This document shows, piece after piece, positions 35,261 through 43,788 of a stretch of 64,000 nucleotides of DNA; position 1 is the stretch's first letter, and the number at the start of each line of letters is the position of its first letter. This stretch comes from Rhodobacter sp. (lineage in GTDB: Bacteria > Pseudomonadota > Alphaproteobacteria > Rhodobacterales > Rhodobacteraceae), in assembly GCA_020637595.1 (NCBI GenBank), contig JACKKE010000012.1, positions 48,172 to 112,171 of the forward strand. Reading direction: 5' to 3'. The position numbers and the translations under genes are program-made. The notes beneath the pieces were generated by a model. The model was not told where the DNA came from and did no database searches. It was given only the letters and a program-made list of their open reading frames with translations.

Positions 35261-36061
35261 ATGACGACGGACGGCATTCCCGCGGGCAAGGCGCTGATCA
35301 CCGGCGCGGCCTCGCGACTGGGACGGGCGATGGCGCTCTATCTCGCCGGACGCGGGTTCGACGTGGCGATCCACTATGCCAGCAGCGCCGGGGCCGCCGA
35401 GGCCACCGCCACCGAGGCCCGCGCGCTGGGGGTGACCGCCGTGACGCTGCAGGCCGACCTGCTGGATGAGGACCAGACCGACGCCCTGCTGCCCGCCGCC
35501 GCCAAGGCACTGGGCGGGCCGCTGACGGTGCTGATCAACAACGCCTCGATCTTTGAATACGACACGATCCACAGCGCCACCCGCACCAGCTGGGACCGGC
35601 ACATCGGCTCGAACCTGCGCGCGCCTTTCGTGCTGACCCAGGCCTTTGCCGCGCAGGCACCCGAGGCCGGGCGCGACGACGCAGGCGAACCGCTGGCACG
35701 GGCGCTGGTGATCAACATGGTCGATCAGCGGGTGCAGAAACTGACGCCCGAGTTCATGACCTACACGATCGCCAAGATGGGCCTCTGGGCGATGACGCGC
35801 ACCACCGCGCAGGCGCTGGCCCCGGCGATCCGGGTCAACGCGATCGGCCCCGGGCCGACCCTGCAAGGTGGCCGCCAAAGCGCCGATCACTTCGCCCGGC
35901 AACGCGCGAACACGGTTCTGGGGCGGGGCTCGAATGTCGCGGATATCACTGCGGCGCTGGGTTATTTCCTGGATGCGCCGGCAGTGACCGGGCAGCTTCT
36001 GTGCGTGGACGGCGGCCAGCATCTGGGCTGGCGAACCCCCGATATTCTGGGCCTGGAATGA
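35261..36061 (+). CDS. SDR family oxidoreductase, pteridine reductase-like
   Basis: A 266-residue short-chain dehydrogenase. The NADP motif is TGAASRLGRAMA rather than the usual TGxxxGIG, with LINNASIF for the NNAG strand. The catalytic serine of SDRs is replaced: the triad reads D155-Y168-K172 (INMVDQRVQ, TYTIAKMGL), with D and Y 13 residues apart and Y-x3-K. This is the arrangement of pteridine reductase PTR1 and FolM (dihydromonapterin reductase), so it probably reduces a pterin. It ends a four-gene coupled run starting at the S49 peptidase gene; no folate gene is adjacent. Confidence 0.85.
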   Translation: MTTDGIPAGKALITGAASRLGRAMALYLAGRGFDVAIHYASSAGAAEATATEARALGVTAVTLQADLLDEDQTDALLPAAAKALGGPLTVLINNASIFEYDTIHSATRTSWDRHIGSNLRAPFVLTQAFAAQAPEAGRDDAGEPLARALVINMVDQRVQKLTPEFMTYTIAKMGLWAMTRTTAQALAPAIRVNAIGPGPTLQGGRQSADHFARQRANTVLGRGSNVADITAALGYFLDAPAVTGQLLCVDGGQHLGWRTPDILGLE

Positions 36062-36362
36062 CGAATTTCGCCCTGCCTGCGACGCTTTGTCCACCGCAGC
36101 CGGACGTGTCACAAAGCTGTTAGGAAATCTTTAAGAAATTCAGCACGTTGCAGGACGCAATTATTTTTCCCTTAGTTTTCATAAACTTGCATAATTGCCC
36201 AATAAATAGGCATGTCGGGAAACCCCGCTGTGAACAAGGGGTTTTCACGGTCGCCAACAGTCCCTCCACAGACTTATCCACAGATTCCGTGGAAAGCTTT
36301 GTCCTTGATCTCATGCGCGCTAGAGTGCAGCCACACCTCAGAATCACCGCCCCGTTGACACC
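36062..36362. other. AT-rich intergenic region upstream of uvrC
   Basis: This 301-base gap is the most AT-rich stretch between genes in the window, especially 36115-36215 (runs such as TTATTTTTCC and CCAATAAATA). It contains one perfect DnaA box TTATCCACA (36274-36282) and weaker look-alikes (TGTGAACAA at 36231-36239; TTGTCCACC at 36088-36096). I see no gene and no terminator-like hairpin. It presumably holds the uvrC promoter; a DnaA-responsive promoter is possible. I do not see the multiple boxes expected of oriC. Confidence 0.5.
36274..36282 (+). promoter_or_regulatory. DnaA box consensus
   Basis: TTATCCACA matches the strict DnaA box, 81 bases before the uvrC start. One exact 9-mer in 64 kb is not remarkable by itself; its position in an AT-rich promoter region is why it is listed. 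Confidence 0.4.
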
Positions 36363-38222
36363 ATGACCGACGCCCCCCCGTTGACCGGGCACGCCCTCAT
36401 CGCCAGCTATGTGAAGACCCTCGACGGATCGCCCGGCGTGTATCGGATGCTGGACGGCGAAAACCGGGTTCTCTATGTCGGCAAGGCGCGCAACCTCAAG
36501 GCCCGGGTATCGAATTACGCCCGCCCGTCGGGGCACACGGCACGCATCGCCCGGATGATCTTTGAAACCCGGTCGATGATGTTCCTGACCACGCGCACCG
36601 AGACCGAGGCGCTGCTGCTGGAGCAGAACCTGATCAAGCAGCTCAAGCCCGTCTACAACGTGCTGCTGCGCGACGACAAAAGCTTTCCGAACATCCTGAT
36701 TGCGAAAAATCACGCCTTTCCCCAGATCCGAAAGCATCGGGGCAAGCGCAGCGAAAAAGGCAGCTATTTCGGGCCCTTTGCCAGCACTTCAGCAGTGAAC
36801 CGGACACTGAACCAACTGCAAAAAGTGTTCCTTTTGCGATCATGTGCGGATTCGATGTTCCAGAACCGCAGCCGCCCCTGCCTGCTCTATCAAATCAAAC
36901 GCTGCGCCGGTCCCTGTGTCGGGCTGATCACCCCCGAGGCCTATGCCGGGCTGGTCAGCGATGCCGAGGCCTTTCTGTCGGGAAAGACGACGCGCATCCA
37001 GGCCGATCTGGCGCAGCAGATGCAACAGGCCTCGGACGCGCTGGAATTCGAACGCGCGGCGGCGCTGCGCGACCGGATCAAGGCGCTGACCGCGGTGCAG
37101 CAGTCGCAGGGCATCAACCCGCGCGGCGTCGACGAGGCCGACGTGATCGCGCTGCATCTGGAAAAGGGACAGGCCTGCGTGCAGGTGTTCTTCATCCGGG
37201 CGCACCAGTCCTGGGGCAACCGCGATTTCTACCCGCGCACCGGATCCGGTGCGGAAGAGGGCGAAATCCTCGAGGCCTTTCTGGCGCAGTTCTATGACGG
37301 CAAGCCGCCGCCCCGGCAGATCCTGCTGTCGCATCCGGTAGAAAACGAGGATCTGATCCACGAACTCCTGTCGGCGCGCGCCGGACGCAACGTCGACCTG
37401 CGCGTGCCCCAGCGCGGCGAAAAGGCCGAGCTGGTGGAAAACGCGCTGCGCAACGCGCGCGAATCCCTGGGCCGCAAGATGAGCGAGGGCGCCGCGCAGA
37501 CCCGGCTGCTGGCCGGTCTGGCCGAGGCCTTTGGCCTCGATGACGCGCCGAAACGGATCGAGATCTATGACAACAGCCACATCATGGGCCAGCACGCAGT
37601 CGGTGCGATGGTCGTCGCCGGCCCCGAAGGCTGGATGAAGAACCAGTATCGCAAGTTCACCATCAAGGGCGACGGCATCACCCCGGGCGACGATTTCGGT
37701 ATGATGCGCGAGATGCTGACCCGGCGCTTCGAGAGGCTGCTCAAGGACGATCCGGCGCGCGCCTCCGAGGCCTGGCCGGACCTTCTGCTGATCGACGGCG
37801 GCGCGGGACAGGTCTCGGCGGTGGCGGCGACGCTGGCCGAGATGGGGCTGGATGACCTGCCGGTGGTGGGCGTGGCCAAGGGCGTCGACCGCGACCACGG
37901 CAAGGAAGAATTCCACCGCCCCGGCGAGGTCCCCTTTGCCCTGCGCCACAATGACCCGGTCCTCTATTTCATCCAGCGCCTGCGCGACGAGGCGCACCGC
38001 TTTGCCATCGGCACCCACCGTGCGGCGCGGGCCAAGGCCTCGACGCAGACCCCGCTGGACGAAGTGCCGGGCATCGGCGCCGCGCGCAAACGGGCCCTGC
38101 TGGCGCATTTCGGCTCCGCCAAGGCGGTGACCCGGGCGGGTCTGCCCGACCTGATGGCGGTGCCGGGCATCTCGGAGACGATGGCACGGACGATACATGG
38201 CTTTTTCAACGAAAACAGCTGA
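36363..38222 (+). CDS. uvrC: Excinuclease ABC subunit C
   Basis: A 619-residue nuclease of nucleotide excision repair that makes both cuts around a lesion with UvrAB. The N-terminal GIY-YIG domain reads GVYRMLDGENRVLYVGKARN (25-44), the UvrB-binding coil lies near 225-240 (QQASDALEFERAAALRDRIK), the RNase H-like endonuclease half contains IEIYDNSHIMG and LLIDGGAGQ, and two helix-hairpin-helix motifs end the protein (VPGIGAARKRALL, VPGISETMARTI). ATG 36363. No LexA (GAAC-N7-GAAC) site is visible upstream. Confidence 0.96.
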   Translation: MTDAPPLTGHALIASYVKTLDGSPGVYRMLDGENRVLYVGKARNLKARVSNYARPSGHTARIARMIFETRSMMFLTTRTETEALLLEQNLIKQLKPVYNVLLRDDKSFPNILIAKNHAFPQIRKHRGKRSEKGSYFGPFASTSAVNRTLNQLQKVFLLRSCADSMFQNRSRPCLLYQIKRCAGPCVGLITPEAYAGLVSDAEAFLSGKTTRIQADLAQQMQQASDALEFERAAALRDRIKALTAVQQSQGINPRGVDEADVIALHLEKGQACVQVFFIRAHQSWGNRDFYPRTGSGAEEGEILEAFLAQFYDGKPPPRQILLSHPVENEDLIHELLSARAGRNVDLRVPQRGEKAELVENALRNARESLGRKMSEGAAQTRLLAGLAEAFGLDDAPKRIEIYDNSHIMGQHAVGAMVVAGPEGWMKNQYRKFTIKGDGITPGDDFGMMREMLTRRFERLLKDDPARASEAWPDLLLIDGGAGQVSAVAATLAEMGLDDLPVVGVAKGVDRDHGKEEFHRPGEVPFALRHNDPVLYFIQRLRDEAHRFAIGTHRAARAKASTQTPLDEVPGIGAARKRALLAHFGSAKAVTRAGLPDLMAVPGISETMARTIHGFFNENS

Positions 38223-38336
38223 GGCGCGACGGAAGTCCGCCCATCGCCCGTTTCATGCGGGCAACCCTTCGCCGTGCCCGTGGCGCACCCCGGCTTCCCT
38301 CTTCCCCCCGGCCCCGATTTCCCGCTAGATAGCGCC

Positions 38337-39005
38337 ATGAAATGGACGATCCCGAACACGCTGACCATCCTGCGCCTGATCGCCGCCCCCGGCGTGTCGG
38401 TGATGTTCCTGTATTTCGCCCGCCCCTGGGCTGACTGGCTGGCGCTGATCCTGTTCCTGGGCGCGGCGATCACCGACTATTTCGACGGCTATCTGGCGCG
38501 GCTCTGGCGGCAGGAAAGCCGGATCGGCGCGATGCTGGATCCGATTGCCGACAAGGCGATGGTGGTGATCGCACTTCTGGTGATCACCGGCTATTCGGGC
38601 ATGGACCCCTGGTTGATTCTGCCCGCAACCGTGATCCTGTTCCGCGAGGTCTTCGTGGCAGGGTTGCGGGAATACCTGGGCAACACCTCGCGGCTCTTGG
38701 CCGTGACCAAGCTGGCCAAGTGGAAGACCACGGCGCAGATGGTGGCGATTGCGGTGCTGTTCGCGGCGATGGGGCTGGAATATGTCCGCGAACAGGCGCT
38801 GGCGCGTAACCGCTCGCTGATCTCGGAAATGCAGGCGACGGGGATCGACGCCGATATCAACGTGCTGACGATCTCGAACATCTCGGGCGAGGTGGTCTGG
38901 GCCATTGGCCTGCTGCTGATCTGGGTCGCCGCGGCGCTGACGGCGATCACCGGCTGGGACTATCTGAAGAAGGCCCTGCCGCATCTGAGGGACATCGCCG
39001 AATGA
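38337..39005 (+). CDS. pgsA: CDP-diacylglycerol-glycerol-3-phosphate 3-phosphatidyltransferase
   Basis: A 222-residue membrane enzyme that makes phosphatidylglycerol phosphate. The CDP-alcohol motif is canonical: D50-G-YL-A-R55-x8-G64-x3-D68-x3-D72, with the 8-residue spacer in contrast to Pcs at 16053. It begins with IPNTLTILRLIAAP and has membrane helices throughout. ATG 38337 lies 114 bases after uvrC; the pgsA stop overlaps moaD (ATGA), so pgsA, moaD and moaE form one operon. Confidence 0.95.
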   Translation: MKWTIPNTLTILRLIAAPGVSVMFLYFARPWADWLALILFLGAAITDYFDGYLARLWRQESRIGAMLDPIADKAMVVIALLVITGYSGMDPWLILPATVILFREVFVAGLREYLGNTSRLLAVTKLAKWKTTAQMVAIAVLFAAMGLEYVREQALARNRSLISEMQATGIDADINVLTISNISGEVVWAIGLLLIWVAAALTAITGWDYLKKALPHLRDIAE

Positions 39006-39253
39006 CGCTGACGGTTCTCTATTTCGCCTGGCTGCGCGAGCGCATCGGCCTGCCGCGCGAAAGCGTCGAGACCTCGGCGGCGACGGTGGCCGATCTGGTC
39101 GAGGAATTGCGCGCCCGCGAAGAGCGGTATGCCCTGGCGTTTTCCGACCTCAAGGCGGTGCGCGTGGCGCTGGATCAGGATCTGGCCGAGTTCGATGCAC
39201 CGCTGGCCGGCGTGCGCGAGGTGGCGTTCTTTCCGCCGATGACCGGGGGATGA
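39002..39253 (+). CDS. moaD: Molybdopterin synthase small subunit (MoaD)
   Basis: An 83-residue ubiquitin-fold protein. It starts with LTVLYFAWLRERIGLPRE and ends in PPMTGG; the terminal Gly-Gly is thiocarboxylated by MoeB and donates sulfur to make molybdopterin. ATG overlaps the pgsA stop and the stop lies 4 bases before moaE. Confidence 0.95.
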   Translation: MTLTVLYFAWLRERIGLPRESVETSAATVADLVEELRAREERYALAFSDLKAVRVALDQDLAEFDAPLAGVREVAFFPPMTGG

Positions 39254-39257
39254 GGGG

Positions 39258-39698
39258 ATGAGCGTCCGGGTGCAGCAGGAGGCGTTCGATTACGGCGCGG
39301 AATGCGCGGCTTTCGCAGCGCAACCGGGCAGCGCGGGCGCGGTGGTGACGTTTTGCGGCATTGTGCGCGACAATGACGGCACGCTGCGCGGCATGGAGAT
39401 CGAGCATTACCCCGGCATGACCGAACGCGCCCTGGCCAGGATCGAGGCCGAGGCCCGCACCCGCTGGTCGCTGACCGACGCGCTGATCATCCACCGCCAC
39501 GGGCCGCTGATGCCCGGAGAGATGATCATGATGGTCGCAACGGCCTCGCGCCACCGGGCCGAGGCCTTTGCCGCGGCCGAGTTCCTGATGGACTATCTGA
39601 AATCGCGCGCGCCCTTCTGGAAGAAGGAACAGACCGCCGAGGGGGCCGCTTGGGTGGCGGCGCGGGACGAAGACGAAGACGCGCTGGGTCGCTGGTAG
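39258..39698 (+). CDS. moaE: Molybdopterin synthase large subunit (MoaE)
   Basis: A 146-residue partner of MoaD. Conserved elements are GAVVTFCGIVRDNDG, GMEIEHYPGMTERALARIEA, LIIHRHGPLMPGEMIMMVAT and the active-site lysines in DYLKSRAPFWKKEQT. With MoaD it converts precursor Z to molybdopterin. The C terminus is a short acidic extension. It converges on a secreted protein gene 19 bases away, without a visible terminator. Confidence 0.95.
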   Translation: MSVRVQQEAFDYGAECAAFAAQPGSAGAVVTFCGIVRDNDGTLRGMEIEHYPGMTERALARIEAEARTRWSLTDALIIHRHGPLMPGEMIMMVATASRHRAEAFAAAEFLMDYLKSRAPFWKKEQTAEGAAWVAARDEDEDALGRW

Positions 39699-39717
39699 CC
39701 CCGTCTCCGGCCGGGGA

Positions 39718-40341
39718 TTACTTGACCTCGGACGCCGCCGCCGGTCGGCCGGCAAAGACCACCGGCAGGTCGAAATCGGCCGTTTCCCCGCTGACCCGGT
39801 CGGTGACCTCGGTATGCAGGGTAAAGGCACCCTCGACCCCGCTGATCCGATAGGTCAGGTGGAAATACCCGTCGACCGGCTGGCTGAACGATTCCAGCCG
39901 GATCTCGCCCATCGGCACCATCGCATCGGTCAGCTGCTGACCCTCGGGCGACAGCAAGGTAAACGACACGTCGAACATCAGCTGGTTCGCGCCACTCGCC
40001 TGTTGCGTCAGGGAAAACCCGTAAACCTCGACATAGGCATAGACCGGCTCGCCGGTGTCATAGACATTGTCCCCGCGTGGCTCGAACACGCCGAACCCGG
40101 TGGCCGGGGCGGCGGTCAGCCGGGCGTTGGTCACGCCGAACCCCGCCTGATCGGTCACCGAGCGCAGGAATCCGCGCGCAGCATCTGCGGCGTCGGCGCC
40201 GCGGCCCTGGTCCAGCAGGGTCTGGATCTGCGCCGCCATTTCGGTCAGCGTATCCGCCTCAGCGGGTGCACCCGATGCGGCCATCAATGCCGCGAACGCC
40301 GCAGGGAACACCGCCTGTCTTGCCAACCCAGCCCGTTTCAT
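39718..40341 (-). CDS. Secreted protein of unknown function
   Basis: About 207 residues with a signal peptide (LARQAVFPAAFAALMAASGA, cleavage near AEA-D). The mature protein opens with a short helix (LTEMAAQIQTLLDQGRGADA) and then a long beta-rich part (PVYAYVEVYGFSLTQQ ... TDRVSGETADFDLPVVFAG) without cysteines, suggesting an immunoglobulin-like or lipid-binding beta fold in the periplasm. No family is recognised. The start is taken from the signal peptide; the open frame to 40557 is rejected. The coiled-coil membrane protein gene lies 79 bases upstream on the same strand. Confidence 0.7.
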   Translation of the reverse strand: MKRAGLARQAVFPAAFAALMAASGAPAEADTLTEMAAQIQTLLDQGRGADAADAARGFLRSVTDQAGFGVTNARLTAAPATGFGVFEPRGDNVYDTGEPVYAYVEVYGFSLTQQASGANQLMFDVSFTLLSPEGQQLTDAMVPMGEIRLESFSQPVDGYFHLTYRISGVEGAFTLHTEVTDRVSGETADFDLPVVFAGRPAAASEVK

Positions 40342-40420
40342 CTGCCGATCCTGCCGAAAACTTCGACGCCAGATTGCCGGGGAAGGGGCCAGCGGGCAAG
40401 CCCCGCTCGCGGTGAGTTGT

Positions 40421-40735
40421 TCAGTGGCCCTGCGCGCGGCGCATGGTCTCGACCTCGTGCCGGGCGTCGCGCAACCCGTCCATCGCGGCGCGCAACTCGG
40501 CCTTGAGCTGCGCCACCTCGCGGCCCAGCTCGTCCTCGCGGTGGTGGATATAGGCAATCGCCTGATCGCGCGTTTCCTCGGCCTCGTGCAGTGCCTGGGC
40601 CATGCGCTCCAGCTCGCCCAGATCGGCCTGGGTCACGCGGGTGAACCGGTGCACCAGCCAGTTCACAAACCAGCCCAAGGCAAAGGCCGCAGTCAGCACG
40701 ATCACGGTGACAACGATGAATTCGATGCGGTTCAT
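40421..40735 (-). CDS. Small membrane protein with coiled coil
   Basis: The protein is 104 residues: one N-terminal membrane helix (FIVVTVIVLTAAFALGWFVN, about 6-25) followed by a continuous heptad-rich helix (LGELERMAQALHEAEETRDQ, EDELGREVAQLKAELRAAMD) to the end. Similar proteins are common in Rhodobacteraceae and are annotated hypothetical. The layout resembles membrane-anchored spacers or division-related coiled coils, but there is no direct evidence. It lies 19 bases after the OmpA/BON gene and is likely cotranscribed. Confidence 0.72.
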   Translation of the reverse strand: MNRIEFIVVTVIVLTAAFALGWFVNWLVHRFTRVTQADLGELERMAQALHEAEETRDQAIAYIHHREDELGREVAQLKAELRAAMDGLRDARHEVETMRRAQGH

Positions 40736-40754
40736 GGTGCTCTCCGGGTCTGGT

Positions 40755-42722
40755 CTATTCGTCGCCGCTGCCAACGGTGGGCTCGACGGGGGTGTCGTCC
40801 TCGGCGCCGGGGCGCGGATGCGGGCGGATGGTATCCTCGCCCGGCGTCTGGATCTCGAATTCCAGCTGCGCCTCGAGCGCGGGATCAAGGGGCACAGGTT
40901 CGGGTTCGGGGCGGATCAGGGTGAATTCGATCCGGCGATTGGCCTCGCGCCCCGCCTCGGTGCCGTTGTCGGCAATCGGGTGTTCCGCGCCATAGCCATG
41001 CGCAACCAGCGACGAGACCAGCACGCGCCGCGACAACAGCGCGTTGATCACGGCCTCGGCCCGCGCCTGGCTCAGGTTGAGGTTGGTTTCCTCGCGCCCC
41101 TGGCTGTCGGTGTGGCCCGAGACCTCGAACGGCAATTCGCCGCAGTCGCGCATCACGTCGGCGATCTGGTCGATGACACGGCCGGCCGCGTCGTTGATCT
41201 CGACCGAGCCGGGATCGAAGGTGATCTTGGTCTCGCGCAGGATGGTCTGGATGCGCGCTTCGCAATTGTCAGGGGTCGGCGCCTGTTGCACCGGATCCAG
41301 CGCCTCGTCATAGGTCACATCCAGCACGACATCGGCATCCGGACCCAGCCCCTGCACCAGCACCTGCGTCACCTGGCTGGAGACATCGGGATTGCCCGAG
41401 ACCCCGCTGACGGTGATCCGGTCCTCGGTCACATCGGCACGGCCGTGGTGCAGCTCGGCCAGCGCCTCAAGCGCGGTCAGCACACGCATCGACCAGCCCT
41501 GCGGCAGGTTGTCGTCGATCCGCGTGCCGATTTCCAAACCCTCTTCGCCAAAGCGCGCGCGGGCAAAGGCGTGCACGGCCTCGCGGATGCGGGCATCGGG
41601 CAGGCGGCCGGCGATGTTCAACGCGCCCGCGTCGCTCAGGGTCATGGTGACCTCGGGGCGCGCGGTCTCGGCGGCGGTCTCCTCCTGGGGCGGGTCCAGC
41701 CGACGCGCGGTCAGCGAAAACGCATCGGGCAGCGAGGTTTCCAGACGGCCGACGACGCGGTCAAACACCGCCTGCGCCACAGTATGCGGCGCAACCAGCG
41801 AGACGTCGCCGTCGGAGATCGTCAGGTTCCCGGCCCCGAGCCCTGCCAGCGCGGCGATCGCGGTCTCGGCCGCCTCGCCCCAGCGCGGCGAGGGCGCCCC
41901 CAGCGCCAGCGTGCAGACCGGACGGCCCGGCGCACCGGCCGCCACCAGCGCCGCAGAGATCCGCTGCTGCGCCTCTTCGGTATCCGCCGAACAGGCCCTG
42001 AGCCGCGGCACCCCGCCGTCCAGATCGACGCGCAGCAGGAAGGGCGTCGCAACCGGGCGTGGCGCGGTCAGCGCCAGGGTCAGCACCTGCCCCCGCGGCG
42101 CGATCTCGCGCAGCGCGGTTTCCAGGGTCCGCGCCGCTTCGGGACTGTCGACCAGGGCTTCGACCTCGATCCGGCCGGCGGTCACCGAAATGCGCCCGAC
42201 CTCGAACCGGCGCAGCGCCTCGACGGCAAACCGCACCGCCGCAACCCAGCCCCCCGGCACCGGGTGATCCGAGGACTGCAGCATGTCCGCGATCTCGGCA
42301 TCCGGCAGCGCCTCGCGCAGGCGGTCGACGATCGGCCCGCCGTCGGCAGCGGCCGGCACCAGCCCAATGACCGAGACGTCATCGCGGTTGCGCATCACCT
42401 CGATCCGGTAGACCGGCGCGACCACCGCGCTGCTGACCGGCACGACGATGGTTTCCGCCACGCGCGAGCTGTCGATCACCGATCCGGCGATCTGCAGCGC
42501 CTGGATGCGCGCGCTCTCGGTCGGCGCGGTGCCCGACAGATGCGCCCGCAAGCCGTCCGGCACGACATGCACCCAGCGCAGGCCCGCATCGCGGAACGCG
42601 GCCTGCAGGGCGCTCGTCGTGCGCTGCTCGATCAGACCGGCCAGCGCCACGGCTGTGCCCAGAGCCAGAACCACGGCCAGCACGAAGGCGCCGATCGACA
42701 CGAGCAGGGTTTTGTTCTTCAT
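40755..42722 (-). CDS. OmpA-family protein with BON-like repeats
   Basis: A 655-residue envelope protein. An N-terminal anchor (TLLVSIGAFVLAVVLALGTA) is followed by several BON-like repeats (phospholipid-binding alpha-beta units of about 60-70 residues; for example RISVTAGRIEVEALVDSPEA and HGRADVTEDRITVSGVSGNP) and then a C-terminal OmpA peptidoglycan-binding domain with SGHTDSQGREETNLNLSQAR, AHGYGAEHPIADNGTEAGRE and ANRRIEFTL. It probably ties the membrane to the cell wall. The start at 42722 follows a typical KNKTLL sequence; 45 upstream bases of open frame are ignored. Confidence 0.85.
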   Translation of the reverse strand: MKNKTLLVSIGAFVLAVVLALGTAVALAGLIEQRTTSALQAAFRDAGLRWVHVVPDGLRAHLSGTAPTESARIQALQIAGSVIDSSRVAETIVVPVSSAVVAPVYRIEVMRNRDDVSVIGLVPAAADGGPIVDRLREALPDAEIADMLQSSDHPVPGGWVAAVRFAVEALRRFEVGRISVTAGRIEVEALVDSPEAARTLETALREIAPRGQVLTLALTAPRPVATPFLLRVDLDGGVPRLRACSADTEEAQQRISAALVAAGAPGRPVCTLALGAPSPRWGEAAETAIAALAGLGAGNLTISDGDVSLVAPHTVAQAVFDRVVGRLETSLPDAFSLTARRLDPPQEETAAETARPEVTMTLSDAGALNIAGRLPDARIREAVHAFARARFGEEGLEIGTRIDDNLPQGWSMRVLTALEALAELHHGRADVTEDRITVSGVSGNPDVSSQVTQVLVQGLGPDADVVLDVTYDEALDPVQQAPTPDNCEARIQTILRETKITFDPGSVEINDAAGRVIDQIADVMRDCGELPFEVSGHTDSQGREETNLNLSQARAEAVINALLSRRVLVSSLVAHGYGAEHPIADNGTEAGREANRRIEFTLIRPEPEPVPLDPALEAQLEFEIQTPGEDTIRPHPRPGAEDDTPVEPTVGSGDE

Positions 42723-42783
42723 TGCAGATCCGCGCATGGCTGCCGTTCGCCCCTGACCTAGCGCCATGCGCCGGGCGATGCAA

Positions 42784-43776
42784 TCAGACCAGCAGGGCGG
42801 CGGCGAAAATCAGCACAACGATCAATCCGGCGTCGCGGTTCGAGCGGAACAGCCGCAGGCAGACGTCGCCGTCATTGATGTTCAGCCGCCCCAGCTGCCA
42901 ATTCAGATGCGCGCCAAAGGCCCAGGCCCCGGCTAGGGTCAGTGACAGGCCCAGCGGATCCGCCAGCGGCGCCATCGCATAGATGATCGCCAGCGACATC
43001 AGCACGACCGAGGCCACCAGAAATCCACGCAGCCAGTTTTCGGTGTTGTCGCCAAACAGCCGCGCGGTGGATTTCACGCCGATCAGCGCGTCATCTTCGC
43101 GGTCCTGATGGGCATAGATCGTGTCATAGAACAGCGTCCAGGCGATCCCGGCGACATAGAGGATCACCGCCGGCCAGCCCAGGGATCCGGTCTGCGCGGT
43201 CCAGGCCAGCAGCGCACCCCAGTTGAACGCCAGCCCCAGAAAGACCTGCGGCCACCAGGTGAAGCGTTTGGCAAAAGGATAGACCGCCACCGGCAGCAGC
43301 GACAGCACCCCCAGCGCCACCGCGGCGGTGTTGAAGGTCAGAAGCAGCAGGAACGAGGCCACCATCTGGATTCCCATCCAGATCACCGCCTCGCGGACCG
43401 TCACCTGCCCCGCGACCAGCGGCCGGTTGCGCGTGCGCTCGACCTTGCCGTCGATGTCGCGGTCGGAAATGTCATTCCAGGTGCAGCCGGCGCCGCGCAT
43501 CAGGAACGCCCCGGCGGCGCAGGCGATCATGATCCACAGGGTCGTCAGGCTGCGGGTCTCGGGCGCGGACAGCGCGCCCAGCAGTGCCCCCCACCAACAG
43601 GGCAGCAGCAACAGCCAGGTGCCGATCGGCCGGTCGGCCCGGCTGAGGCGCAGATAGGGCTTCAGATCGTCCGGCGCCTTGGTGTCGACCCAGCTGCCCT
43701 CGACCCGGTCGGCAATCGCGCCGTCGTTCCCGGCTACGCCGTCGTCGCCCTCTGGTGTTTGGCCCATGCCGGTCAT
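42784..43776 (-). CDS. ubiA: 4-hydroxybenzoate polyprenyltransferase
   Basis: About 330 residues of inner-membrane prenyltransferase for ubiquinone synthesis. Both aspartate motifs for Mg-diphosphate binding are visible: NDISDRDIDGKVERTRNRPL and YDTIYAHQDREDD. Between and after them are membrane helices (WIMIACAAGAFLMR, VASFLLLLTFNTAAVALGVL). The acidic N-terminal extension (to about residue 35) is longer than in E. coli UbiA. Start 43776 or 43767. It is divergent from rsmE with 12 bases between the start codons, so their promoters must overlap. Confidence 0.93.
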   Translation of the reverse strand: MTGMGQTPEGDDGVAGNDGAIADRVEGSWVDTKAPDDLKPYLRLSRADRPIGTWLLLLPCWWGALLGALSAPETRSLTTLWIMIACAAGAFLMRGAGCTWNDISDRDIDGKVERTRNRPLVAGQVTVREAVIWMGIQMVASFLLLLTFNTAAVALGVLSLLPVAVYPFAKRFTWWPQVFLGLAFNWGALLAWTAQTGSLGWPAVILYVAGIAWTLFYDTIYAHQDREDDALIGVKSTARLFGDNTENWLRGFLVASVVLMSLAIIYAMAPLADPLGLSLTLAGAWAFGAHLNWQLGRLNINDGDVCLRLFRSNRDAGLIVVLIFAAALLV

Positions 43777-43788
43777 ACAGTCGCGCCC

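Noticed and set aside
36062..36362. Chromosomal origin of replication
   Set aside because: Only one exact DnaA box and two poor ones; no cluster, and neighbouring genes are not those usually found at alphaproteobacterial origins.
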